Origin: UBA2396 sp038042175
GTDB lineage: Bacteria > Planctomycetota > Phycisphaerae > Phycisphaerales > UBA1924
NCBI GenBank assembly: GCA_964358855.1
Contig: CAYHQQ010000006.1
Location: forward strand, 1-64,000
DNA length: 64,000 bases
Reading direction: 5' to 3'
Part shown: piece by piece, positions 43,270-51,096 of the stretch
Layout of the letters: every line of letters begins with the position of its first letter
Numbering within the stretch: position 1 is the first letter of the stretch
Notes under the pieces: model-generated
Seen by the model: the letters and a program-made list of their open reading frames with translations, nothing else
What the model was told of the DNA's origin: nothing
The model's database searches: none
Made by a program: the position numbers and the translations under genes

Positions 43270-46044
43270 ATGGCCGACCCTCGTCAATCTCCCGCCATGC
43301 TGCAGTTCTACCGCTTCAAGCGGCAGCATCCCGATTGCGTGCTTCTCTTTCGCATCGGCGACTTCTACGAGACCTTTGACCAGGACGCCGTCACGCTCTC
43401 CAAAGTGCTCGGCCTCACGCTCACGCGGCGGACCGAGGGGCTGCCGATGGCCGGCGTGCCGTACCACCAGCTGGAGGTCTACCTCCGCCGGGCGATCGCG
43501 GCGGGCCTGCGTGTCGCGGTCGCCGACCAGCTCGAGGACTCCGCCGTCGCCAAAGGACTCGTCCAGCGCGGCGTCACCCGTGTCGTGACGCCCGGCACGA
43601 TCGTCGACGAGTCGCTTCTCGACGAGGACGCGAGCACGACCATCGCGGCCGTCTGCTTCACGGGCTCGGGCGACGATTCGCTGGTCGCCCTGGGCGTGGT
43701 CGAGGCGTCGACCGGGGACTTCACCGTGTCGCACGTGACGCCCGCGTCGGCGGTGGACGAGCTCGTGCGAAGGCGTGCCCGCGAGCTCCTGTACGCCGAC
43801 GCCGGGGGTCCGCCTCCCGCCCGCGTCCAGAAACTTCTTTCCCTGACCGGCATTCCCGGCACCGCCCGCCCCGCCTGGCACTTTCGCCTCGAGGAGGCCG
43901 CCGGCGAGGTCCGTTCGCACTTCGCTGTCAAGACGCTCGCCGGATTCGGCCTGGGCGACGAGGATCCCGCCCTCACCGCCGCGGGGGCCCTTCTTCGCTA
44001 TCTGAAGGAAACGCAGACGCCCGAGGTTGCCCCCGGCGCCGACGGCACGATGGGCGCCCTGGCTCCGCGGGCGACGCTCGCGCACCTGCGCCCCCCACGC
44101 CGTGAGGAACCCGCCGGTTCCTGCGTTGTGGACGCCGTCAGCCTTCGTGCGCTCGAGGTCGAGCGCGTGATGAGACCCGGGGCCGCGGCCGGAGCGGCCG
44201 GAGCGGTCGATCGTTCGCTCGTGGGCATCTTCCTTGGCTCGGGCTCGGCGTGCGTGTGCAAGACCGCGATGGGCAAGCGACTGCTCCGCGACTGGCTATG
44301 CCGGCCCCTGGGCACGCTCGCCGCCATCCACGCCCGCCAGTCGGGCGTCGCGCTGTTCGTCGGCGATCGGCGTGTGGCGGGGGAGCTGGCGGGTGCGTTG
44401 GCGGGCGTTCAGGACATCGCGCGGATCGCCGCCCGAGTGTCGCTCGACAGGGCAACACCACGCGACGTGGTGGCGCTGGGTGCCTCGGTCGCACGTCTGC
44501 CGATGATTCTGGCCCCACTCGCCAACGCCCCGGTGCTCGCCGAGCACGCCGCGGAGCTTCTTGCCCTGGGCGGCACGCTCACCCCGCTGGCGGCGCGCAT
44601 CGTCGAATCGTGCGTCGAGAATCCTCCGCCGCACATGCGTGAGGGAGGCCTGTTCAAGGACGGGGTGGACGCCGCGCTCGACGAGGCCCGTCTCCTTCAG
44701 CGCGACGGGGGCACGTGGCTCGCCGCGTACCAGGAGCGACTGGCCCGCGAGCTCGAGCTGCCGGGGCTCAAGGTCGGGTTTAACAAGGTCTTTGGCTACT
44801 ACATCGAGCTTCCCGCCGCCCAGTCCAAGCGGGCGCCGGCCGCACTGGAACGCAAGCAGACCCTCAAGAACGCCGAGCGATACACCACGCCCGAGCTGCG
44901 CGAGTTTGAGCGCAAGGTGCTCACCGCCGAATCGCGAGGACTCGACCGCGAGCGAGAGCTCCTGCGTGAGCTGACCGATCGACTCCGCCAGCACTTGGGC
45001 GAGCTCCAGCGGTTCGCGGGCACGGTGGCGGCGCTCGACGCGCTCCTGGGGCTGGCCGAGCGCAGCGTCGCCCGAGGGTGGACCAGGCCCGAGGTCGTTC
45101 AGGACCCTGTGCTGCACATCGAGGGCGGACGCCATCCGGTGCTGGAGGATCTCCTGGGCACCGAGTTTGTTCCCAACGATCTGACCCTGGGCGGAGGCGG
45201 TGGGGGCGCGGATGCCGGCGGCTCGCTGGCGGTCATCACGGGCCCCAACATGGCCGGCAAGAGCACGTTCATCCGTCAAGTCGCCCTGATCGTGCTCCTT
45301 GCCCACGCGGGGAGCTTTGTGCCCGCCACGCGAGCGACCATCGGGCTTTGCGATCGCATCTTCACGCGGATCGGGGCCGACGACGCCCTGCACGCGGGAC
45401 AGAGCACGTTCATGGTTGAGATGACCGAGACCGCGGCGATCCTCAACCACGCCACGGCGTCGAGCCTGGTTGTGCTCGATGAGATCGGGCGCGGGACAAG
45501 CACCTACGACGGGCTGAGCCTCGCGTGGGCCATCGCCGAGCACCTGGCGCTGGGCGCCGGCCGTGGCGGGGGAGCATCCTGCGGCCCGCGCACGCTCTTT
45601 GCGACGCACTACCACGAGCTCACCGATCTCGAGGAGCAACTGCCGGGGCGTGTGCGCAATCTCCACGTGGCGGTGCGCGAGTGGCCCAGCCAGAGCGAGC
45701 CGGGCCACACCGAGATCGTGTTCCTCCACCGGATTCTGCCGGGGCGGACCGACCAGAGCTATGGCGTGCATGTCGCGCGGCTCGCGGGCCTGCCGCGGGA
45801 GGTCATCGAGCGGGCGCGGGAGGTTCTCGCCTCGCTCGACTCGACCGATGGGCACGCGATCGTGCCGCACACGACCATCGCCGGGCGCAAGGCGGTCCTG
45901 CCTCCCGACGGCCAGCTCTCGCTCTTCACCGAGTTTGTCGCCCACCCGGCGGTCGACCAGCTCCGCGAGCTCAAGCTCGAGTCGCTCAACCCCATGCAGG
46001 CGTTCGATCTTCTGCGACGCCTCAAAGAATCCGTCGGCGACTGA
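43270..46044 (+). CDS. mutS: DNA mismatch repair protein MutS
   Basis: 924 residues, a little longer than the usual 850. Mismatch-binding N terminus MLQFYRFKRQHPDCVLLFRIGDFYETF (in two parts), clamp domain with GFNKVFGYYIEL, Walker A GPNMAGKSTFIRQVALI near residue 658, Walker B LVVLDEIGRGTSTYDG, and LFATHYHELTDLEEQLPG. Recognises mispairs and starts repair with MutL (not in window). Starts 3 bp after a palindromic repeat. A thioredoxin-like gene follows 25 bp later. Confidence 0.96.
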   Translation: MADPRQSPAMLQFYRFKRQHPDCVLLFRIGDFYETFDQDAVTLSKVLGLTLTRRTEGLPMAGVPYHQLEVYLRRAIAAGLRVAVADQLEDSAVAKGLVQRGVTRVVTPGTIVDESLLDEDASTTIAAVCFTGSGDDSLVALGVVEASTGDFTVSHVTPASAVDELVRRRARELLYADAGGPPPARVQKLLSLTGIPGTARPAWHFRLEEAAGEVRSHFAVKTLAGFGLGDEDPALTAAGALLRYLKETQTPEVAPGADGTMGALAPRATLAHLRPPRREEPAGSCVVDAVSLRALEVERVMRPGAAAGAAGAVDRSLVGIFLGSGSACVCKTAMGKRLLRDWLCRPLGTLAAIHARQSGVALFVGDRRVAGELAGALAGVQDIARIAARVSLDRATPRDVVALGASVARLPMILAPLANAPVLAEHAAELLALGGTLTPLAARIVESCVENPPPHMREGGLFKDGVDAALDEARLLQRDGGTWLAAYQERLARELELPGLKVGFNKVFGYYIELPAAQSKRAPAALERKQTLKNAERYTTPELREFERKVLTAESRGLDRERELLRELTDRLRQHLGELQRFAGTVAALDALLGLAERSVARGWTRPEVVQDPVLHIEGGRHPVLEDLLGTEFVPNDLTLGGGGGGADAGGSLAVITGPNMAGKSTFIRQVALIVLLAHAGSFVPATRATIGLCDRIFTRIGADDALHAGQSTFMVEMTETAAILNHATASSLVVLDEIGRGTSTYDGLSLAWAIAEHLALGAGRGGGASCGPRTLFATHYHELTDLEEQLPGRVRNLHVAVREWPSQSEPGHTEIVFLHRILPGRTDQSYGVHVARLAGLPREVIERAREVLASLDSTDGHAIVPHTTIAGRKAVLPPDGQLSLFTEFVAHPAVDQLRELKLESLNPMQAFDLLRRLKESVGD

Positions 46045-46069
46045 CCCAGGGCGTTGATACTCTCGGGGC

Positions 46070-46666
46070 ATGGTCACCCCCGAGATTCTCAGGGCCGCGT
46101 TCGAGAGCGCCCTTCCCTACGACGCCTACATCGCCACCGGTCGGCCCGATCAGCAGTCGGGCTGGAACGCCTTCCACTCCCGCGTGAGGCTCAACCCCGA
46201 GCAGCGCGAGCTGATCGCCGGTTTCTCGCGACGCGTGAACATTCTCGTCATCAGCGGCCTCTGGTGCGGTGACTGCGTGCAGCAGTGCCCGATTCTCGAT
46301 CACCTGGCCAGAGTCCTGCCCGCACCGGCGGGGAATCCAGACGCGCCGGGGGTCGACCTGCGGTTTGTGGATCGTGATGAGCACATCGAGCTCTCCAATC
46401 AGGTCAAAATCTGTGGCGGCAACCGGGTACCCACGGTGATTTTCATGAACGAGGAGCACGAGTTTCTGTCACTGGCGGGCGATCGGACACTGTCGCGTTA
46501 TCGGGCGATGGCCGGTCGCAAGCTGGGGCCGTCCTGCCCGGTTCCAGGTGCCCCCTTGCCGATCGATGAGGTGTCGGCGTCGACGAAGGACTGGCTGGAA
46601 GAGGTCGAGAAAGCTCACCTGATTGTCCGGTTGTCGGCCAAGCTGCGGGCGAAGCACGGGGATTGA
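46070..46666 (+). CDS. Thioredoxin-family protein
   Basis: 198 residues. Redox motif WCGDC (Cys66, Cys69) in ISGLWCGDCVQQCPIL; RVPTVIFMNEEHE gives the cis-Pro loop. No signal peptide, so likely cytosolic. N-terminal 50 residues are helical. Lies 25 bp after mutS. A GATACT -10-like hexamer lies 8 nt before ATG with no Shine-Dalgarno. Role beyond thiol chemistry unknown. Confidence 0.8.
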   Translation: MVTPEILRAAFESALPYDAYIATGRPDQQSGWNAFHSRVRLNPEQRELIAGFSRRVNILVISGLWCGDCVQQCPILDHLARVLPAPAGNPDAPGVDLRFVDRDEHIELSNQVKICGGNRVPTVIFMNEEHEFLSLAGDRTLSRYRAMAGRKLGPSCPVPGAPLPIDEVSASTKDWLEEVEKAHLIVRLSAKLRAKHGD

Positions 46667-46727
46667 CCGAGAAGTCGCGGGCGGGGCGATTGGTAGTGCC
46701 CCAATTCGACCGGCATTGAAATTAGGG

Positions 46728-46756
46728 TTGACTCTGCGGCCCAAATCGATCATAAT
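46728..46756 (+). promoter_or_regulatory. Sigma-70-type promoter of PEP-CTERM gene 1
   Basis: TTGACT (46728-46733), 17-bp spacer, CATAAT (46751-46756). The predicted start, 6-7 nt downstream, coincides with the first base of the conserved leader at 46762. Confidence 0.85.
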
Positions 46757-46761
46757 GGAGG

Positions 46762-46963
46762 CTGCAGGTTGAGGATGAGAGACGACAAGACATCAGCGTT
46801 CACCTGTACCAGTCTGCGACGTTTCCGCGTTTTGCAGAGCCACTGAGTACAGGACGGGTCGAAAAGACTCTTCGTTCGCTGCGAATCGAATCTTGTTCTC
46901 CGCTTGCGAGTGTCGTCCGGCGTGTGTCTGGACGAGGTTTTCGTTCGCATTCAGGAGAGACAG
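46762..46963 (+). ncRNA. Conserved 202-nt structured leader, copy 1
   Basis: Aligned end to end without gaps to 47899-48100, both ending at the start codon. Unvaried blocks include CTGCAGGTTGAGGATGAGAG and TTGTTCTCCGCTTGCGAGTG. Hairpin A: GGGTC-GAAAA-GACTC here, GAGTCC-AAA-GGACTC in copy 2. Hairpin B: GTCCGG...CTGGAC here, GTCCGG...CCGGAC in copy 2. The changes keep pairing. Contains a 23-codon ORF. GGAG Shine-Dalgarno at its end. Function unknown. Confidence 0.7.
46775..46846 (+). CDS. Conserved 23-residue leader ORF, copy 1
   Basis: ATG at 46775 to TGA at 46844-46846, inside the leader: MRDDKTSAFTCTSLRRFRV then LQSH. Its partner at 47912 reads MRDDKTPASTCASLRRFRV then KQSH. Of 24 codons six differ, two silently. 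It starts about 12 nt from the predicted transcription start and has only a weak Shine-Dalgarno (GAGG adjoining ATG). Whether it is translated is not known; an Arg-rich segment (RRFR) is the only notable content. Confidence 0.45.
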   Translation: MRDDKTSAFTCTSLRRFRVLQSH

Positions 46964-47746
46964 ATGAAGACGATTCTTGGTTTGTTGGCCGTCGCTGGTA
47001 TGGCCGGTTCGGCGTTCGCCGACGATTACACGAGGACCCTGACGCTCCAGAACTCAGCCTCGATCAGCGAGTATTCGGGCTTGGGTGGCCGCGCCGATGC
47101 CGGTGCGAGCTATTCCAACGTCGACAACTTCACGGGCTTTGTCTCGCAGAACGGCGGGGCGGCGGGCGGAATCACGCGTCTGCAGGCCGACGATATCAAC
47201 TTCGCTCGCCCCGACCTTGTGGGCCAGGCATTCCGCAGGGTGACCTTCTCGGTTGGCAATCTCAACGCCGAGGCCGTGGCCGCTCGCGTTCGCGTGCGGT
47301 TCTGGTTCGGCGACGGTGCGGGCGGTGGCCCCGGCACCTACTACAACGGCGTCGGATTCACCTTCAACCCCATCACGTTCCAGGCAAACAGCGCGAACCT
47401 GTTCTTCTTTGATCCGGGTGCGGGCGTGTTCGCCCAGATCGCCGCCGGCCAGCGCATGTGGGCCGGGATGACCTTCGATAACGTCGGCACGGCCACGACC
47501 GACGCCCAGCTCAACAACCTGGGCCAGTTGATCTTCAACCCCGCGGTGATCGGCGGCAGCGCTGACGCCCTGTTCACCACCAATGGTGCGGGCTCGTTCT
47601 TCGGGGCGGCCAATCCGGCCGGTACGATCACCAACTACGGCGGCAATCCTGTCGCCAACCTCGGCTGGGAGTTTGTCGTTCCCGCCCCGACGTCGCTCGC
47701 CCTTCTGGGTCTCGGCGGCCTCGTGGTCGGGCGTCGTCGTCGCTAA
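46964..47746 (+). CDS. PEP-CTERM sorting-domain protein 1
   Basis: 260 residues from ATG at 46964 (MKTILGLLAVAGMAGSAFAD, signal peptide). The body is a secreted beta-rich domain of unknown family (RTLTLQNSASISEYSGLGGR, RVRFWFGDGAGGGPGTYYNG). The C terminus is a PEP-CTERM anchor: VPAPTSLALLGLGGLVV then GRRRR, short Pro motif, hydrophobic helix and basic tail. It would be processed by an exosortase, none seen in the window. Same leader, terminator and signal peptide type as the gene at 48101; the middle differs. Confidence 0.8.
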   Translation: MKTILGLLAVAGMAGSAFADDYTRTLTLQNSASISEYSGLGGRADAGASYSNVDNFTGFVSQNGGAAGGITRLQADDINFARPDLVGQAFRRVTFSVGNLNAEAVAARVRVRFWFGDGAGGGPGTYYNGVGFTFNPITFQANSANLFFFDPGAGVFAQIAAGQRMWAGMTFDNVGTATTDAQLNNLGQLIFNPAVIGGSADALFTTNGAGSFFGAANPAGTITNYGGNPVANLGWEFVVPAPTSLALLGLGGLVVGRRRR

Positions 47747-47794
47747 GTCATTGAAGTCTCACCCGGCCGCCGGGTGAATGAAGAACCCAACGAG

Positions 47795-47822
47795 AACCCC
47801 GGTCGCAAGGCCGGGGTTTTCA
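47795..47822 (+). terminator. Intrinsic terminator of PEP-CTERM gene 1
   Basis: AACCCCGG (47795-47802) and CCGGGGTT (47811-47818) with an 8-nt loop, then TTTT. A second hairpin CACCCGG-CCG-CCGGGTG sits just upstream (47760-47776). The same pair of hairpins occurs after the second gene. Confidence 0.85.
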
Positions 47823-47864
47823 TTGGTTTGGTACTCGTAAGGGCCAACGCTGAGCAAAACTCCG

Positions 47865-47893
47865 TTGACAAAACCCCCGGAATCCGCGATACT
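47865..47893 (+). promoter_or_regulatory. Sigma-70-type promoter of PEP-CTERM gene 2
   Basis: TTGACA (47865-47870), 17-bp spacer, GATACT (47888-47893). The expected start matches leader copy 2 at 47899. Confidence 0.85.
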
Positions 47894-47898
47894 GACGC

Positions 47899-48100
47899 CT
47901 GCAGGTTGAGGATGAGAGACGACAAGACCCCCGCGTCCACCTGTGCCAGTCTGCGACGTTTCCGCGTCAAGCAGAGCCACTGAGTACAGGAAGAGTCCAA
48001 AGGACTCCGAGTTCGCTGGGAATCGAAACTTGTTCTCCGCTTGCGAGTGTCGTCCGGCGCGTGACCGGACGGGATCCGCGTTCGCATTCAGGAGAGACAG
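47899..48100 (+). ncRNA. Conserved 202-nt structured leader, copy 2
   Basis: Same length and near-identical to 46762-46963, with hairpin-preserving changes (GAGTCC...GGACTC and GTCCGG...CCGGAC). Ends in CAGGAGAGACAG before ATG. Confidence 0.7.
47912..47983 (+). CDS. Conserved 23-residue leader ORF, copy 2
   Basis: ATG at 47912 to TGA at 47981-47983. MRDDKTPASTCASLRRFRV then KQSH. Same length, start context and stop as copy 1. Translation is unproven. Confidence 0.45.
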   Translation: MRDDKTPASTCASLRRFRVKQSH

Positions 48101-48856
48101 ATGAAGACGATTCTCAGCGTTCTTGTTCTTGCTGGCACCGCCAGCGTCGCCATGGCCGACGATCACGTCGGCGTCAGCGGCTCGCCCCAGACGGTCAATG
48201 GATACACGATCAACGGCGAGTATCACACCAACGGCGGGGTTGGCGCGCGTAACGTGATCGCCTATGACAACCGCGCGGGCGGCCTGTTCACCAGCGGCAT
48301 TCGTCCGGCGTTCGTCATGGACGACGTCAGCTTCACCCCCGGCCCGGCCGCGGGTGGCGGGCAGTTCCTCACGGGCATCAACTTCGGCTTCTCGGTCAAC
48401 GGACCGGCCAGCTTTGACGCTCAGATCTACTTCTTTGACACGCTGACCGGCGCCGCAAGCCCGGTGAACACCGGCCTCTTTGGTGCGTTCAGCGTCGGCT
48501 TTGGATCTGTGGCCAACGGCTCGTACCAGTCGGGCTTGATCGACATCACCTCCCTGAGCATTTTCGCTCCCGACGACAACCTGGGTGTGGTGTTCCGCTT
48601 CGTGCAGGCCGGAACCAACACGCTCGCGACCAACGTCACGTCCCTCTTCGCCGGCGGCGGCGCGACCGTCGGCAGCAGCCAGGACGTCTACTGGCGTGAC
48701 GCCGACGGCAACGGCCAGTTCGACTCCGGCGATGCCCGCTTCTTCAACGGCGCTCCGAACCTCGCCAACGTCTACATGCAGCTCGAAGTCCCCGCTCCGG
48801 CCTCGCTCGCCCTCCTGGGCCTTGGCGGGATCGTTGCTGGTCGTCGTCGCCGCTAA
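48101..48856 (+). CDS. PEP-CTERM sorting-domain protein 2
   Basis: 251 residues. Signal peptide MKTILSVLVLAGTASVAMAD. Body rich in Gly and Asn (VNGYTINGEYHTNGGVG, NFGFSVNGPASFDAQIYFFD), ending YMQLEVPAPASLALLGLGG then IVAGRRRR. The C terminus is nearly identical to gene 1, the middle is not. Likely exported and cleaved or anchored by an exosortase system. Function unknown. Confidence 0.8.
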   Translation: MKTILSVLVLAGTASVAMADDHVGVSGSPQTVNGYTINGEYHTNGGVGARNVIAYDNRAGGLFTSGIRPAFVMDDVSFTPGPAAGGGQFLTGINFGFSVNGPASFDAQIYFFDTLTGAASPVNTGLFGAFSVGFGSVANGSYQSGLIDITSLSIFAPDDNLGVVFRFVQAGTNTLATNVTSLFAGGGATVGSSQDVYWRDADGNGQFDSGDARFFNGAPNLANVYMQLEVPAPASLALLGLGGIVAGRRRR

Positions 48857-48903
48857 GTCCTGACACTCGCCCGGTCCTCGGGTGAATCGCAAAGTCATAC
48901 GAG

Positions 48904-48934
48904 AACCCCGGTCAAATGGCCGGGGTTCTTTCTT
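48904..48934 (+). terminator. Intrinsic terminator of PEP-CTERM gene 2
   Basis: AACCCCGG (48904-48911) and CCGGGGTT (48920-48927), 8-nt loop, then CTTTCTTT. Near copy of the terminator at 47795. Confidence 0.85.
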
Positions 48935-48940
48935 TGAAGC

Positions 48941-49077
48941 TGTGTGCTGCGGGCTGTGTGCTGTGTGCTGCGTGCTGTGTGCTGTGTGCTGTGTGCTGCG
49001 TGCTGCGTGCTGCGTGCTGTGTGCTGCGGGCTGTGTGCTGCAGAGGGGGTTCTACGCAGCACGCCGCACGCAGCACG
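48941..49077. repeat. Long GTGCTG(C/T) heptamer array with inverted arm
   Basis: About fourteen heptamers alternating GTGCTGC, GTGCTGT and GGGCTGT at 48941-49042, then a right arm of GCAGCAC-type units at 49053-49077. Between convergent genes, just before the rpoD stop. Same unit as 11610 and 34033 elements. Confidence 0.9.
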
Positions 49078-49082
49078 TTTCC

Positions 49083-50996
49083 CTAGTCCAGCGGGTTCTC
49101 GTCCTGGAATTGGAGAGGCAGGATCGGGCTGGCGTCGGCCTGAGCGGTGTGCACCTGGATCCCGCGCTCGGGCTCGCCGCGGATTTCCTTGTAGACGTTC
49201 TTGTCCACGAATCCCTGGAGCTTGCGGGCCCGTACCGGGTGTTGCAGCTTGCGGATGGCCTTGGCCTCAACCTGCCGAACGCGCTCGCGCGTGACCTTGA
49301 AGATCCGTCCGACTTCCTCAAGCGTGTACGTGTAGCCGTCGCCGATGCCGTAGCGGAGCTTGATGATCTCACGCTCGCGGTAGGTGAGCGTCTTGAGCAC
49401 CGACTCGATGCGGTGCTTGAGGGCCTCGCCGGCGGCCGAATCGCTGGGGGCGTCCTGCTTGCTGTCCTCCAGGAAGTCGCCGAAGTAGCTGTCCTCGTTC
49501 TCGCCAACCGGCCGGTCGAGCGAGACAGGAGAGCGCCCGATCTTCATGACCCGCTTGACCTCGGTCGACGACATCTCGGCCCGCTCGGCCAATTCGTCGT
49601 ACGTCGGCTCGATGCCGGTGCGCTGCAGGATCTCCTTCTGGATGTTGCGGAGTCTGCCCATCGTCTCGATCATGTGGACGGGGATGCGGATGGTCCGGGC
49701 GTGGTCGGCGATCGACCTGGTGATCGCCTGGCGGATCCACCACGTCGCGTACGTGCTGAACTTGTACCCGCGCTTGTACTCGTACTTGTCGACCGCCCGC
49801 ATGAGGCCCGTGTTTCCTTCCTGGATGATGTCCAGGAACGAGAGCCCGCGGTTCCTGTACTTCTTGGCGATGCTCACCACAAGACGCAGGTTGCCGCCCG
49901 ACAGATCACGCTTGGCCTGCTCGTACTCCCAGAAAACCGTGCGGATGTGCCGGATCCGATCGCGCAGATCCGCGGGGTCCTCCAGCACCAGGCTCCGCAG
50001 CCCCTCGAGCTCCTCGCGGATCACCGCGATGTCGCTCTGGTCGCAGGCATCGTCGGACTTGATCGCCTTCTTGAGCTCGTGCTCGAGCTCGGTCATCTTG
50101 TTGGCGATCGATCGCAGCTTGCGGAAAAGCGGGATGATCCGCCCCGTCCGCAGGCTGAGCTCCTCGGTGAGGGCCGCCATGCGCCGGCGACGCGTGGCGA
50201 TGCGGGCCTTGATCGCCCGGGCCAGCTCCTTGTCCCCGGCCTTGCGGGCGCCGCGGAGAGAGTCCCAGTCCTGGCGATTGAGCACCAGGAGCTTCTCGAG
50301 CGTCTCGACGTTGCCGGGGATGCGGCGGGCGATGCGCTCTTTGGCGTTGGTCTCGGCGGTCGAGATCCGCATCGTGCGATCAAAGGGCATGTCGCCCCGG
50401 TGCACGGACTTTAAGATCTCCACCGCCTGGGTCACGATGTGGTCGCTCTCGAGGCAACGACGCCGGAACATCATCCGCGTCGTCTCGACCTTCTTGGCCA
50501 GGCGGATCTCCTCCTCACGCGTCAGGAGCGGGATCGAGCCCATTTGCGAGAGGTACATCCGGATCGGGTCGTCGACGCGGCGCGAGTTGCCCTCGGCCGC
50601 GACCTCGGCGAACTCCTGATCGACCGCGGCGTCCTCGGTCGAGATCCCCTTGCGTCCCTTGCCCGAGTCGGCGAAAATCGTCTGGCGCAGCGTCGCAGAC
50701 TCCGCGTGGCGCTCGCCCCCCGCGACGCTCATCGCCCGGAAGAGCTTGGGGATCGGCGCGTGCCCGTTGGCCCCGTTCTCCTTCGACGAGCGGTAGAGAC
50801 GCGCCCGGAACTCAAGCTCGTCGACCACCTCGATCCCCAGGCGATCGATCAGCACCAGCACCTCGTCGATGCGGTCGGGGTCGACCATCTCGTCGGGAAG
50901 CGTGTTGTTGAGTTCCTCGATGCTCAGCCACCCTCGTGCCTGGGCCATGCGGAAGAGCTCTGTCATCGCCGGGTTGAGATCGCCGATCAGGTTCAT
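49083..50996 (-). CDS. rpoD: RNA polymerase primary sigma factor
   Basis: 637 residues. Region 1.2 DDPIRMYLSQMGSIPLLTRE; region 2 YEYKRGYKFSTYATWWIRQA and RSIADHARTIRIPVHM; region 4.2 TLEEVGRIFKVTRERVRQVE. A non-conserved insertion between 1.2 and 2 is present, as in other primary sigmas. Start supported by TTAGGAA before ATG. Lies 100 bp after dnaG in the same direction: the classical dnaG-rpoD macromolecular-synthesis pair. rpsU is not seen. Confidence 0.96.
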   Translation of the reverse strand: MNLIGDLNPAMTELFRMAQARGWLSIEELNNTLPDEMVDPDRIDEVLVLIDRLGIEVVDELEFRARLYRSSKENGANGHAPIPKLFRAMSVAGGERHAESATLRQTIFADSGKGRKGISTEDAAVDQEFAEVAAEGNSRRVDDPIRMYLSQMGSIPLLTREEEIRLAKKVETTRMMFRRRCLESDHIVTQAVEILKSVHRGDMPFDRTMRISTAETNAKERIARRIPGNVETLEKLLVLNRQDWDSLRGARKAGDKELARAIKARIATRRRRMAALTEELSLRTGRIIPLFRKLRSIANKMTELEHELKKAIKSDDACDQSDIAVIREELEGLRSLVLEDPADLRDRIRHIRTVFWEYEQAKRDLSGGNLRLVVSIAKKYRNRGLSFLDIIQEGNTGLMRAVDKYEYKRGYKFSTYATWWIRQAITRSIADHARTIRIPVHMIETMGRLRNIQKEILQRTGIEPTYDELAERAEMSSTEVKRVMKIGRSPVSLDRPVGENEDSYFGDFLEDSKQDAPSDSAAGEALKHRIESVLKTLTYREREIIKLRYGIGDGYTYTLEEVGRIFKVTRERVRQVEAKAIRKLQHPVRARKLQGFVDKNVYKEIRGEPERGIQVHTAQADASPILPLQFQDENPLD

Positions 50997-51096
50997 TTCC
51001 TAAGCCTCATGCTGGAGAAATCGTCTGGAACACACCGAATCGCTTCCGCACCAAAGCCCGCTGAACCACGCCGCAGGACCGGCGACAAATCACCAA

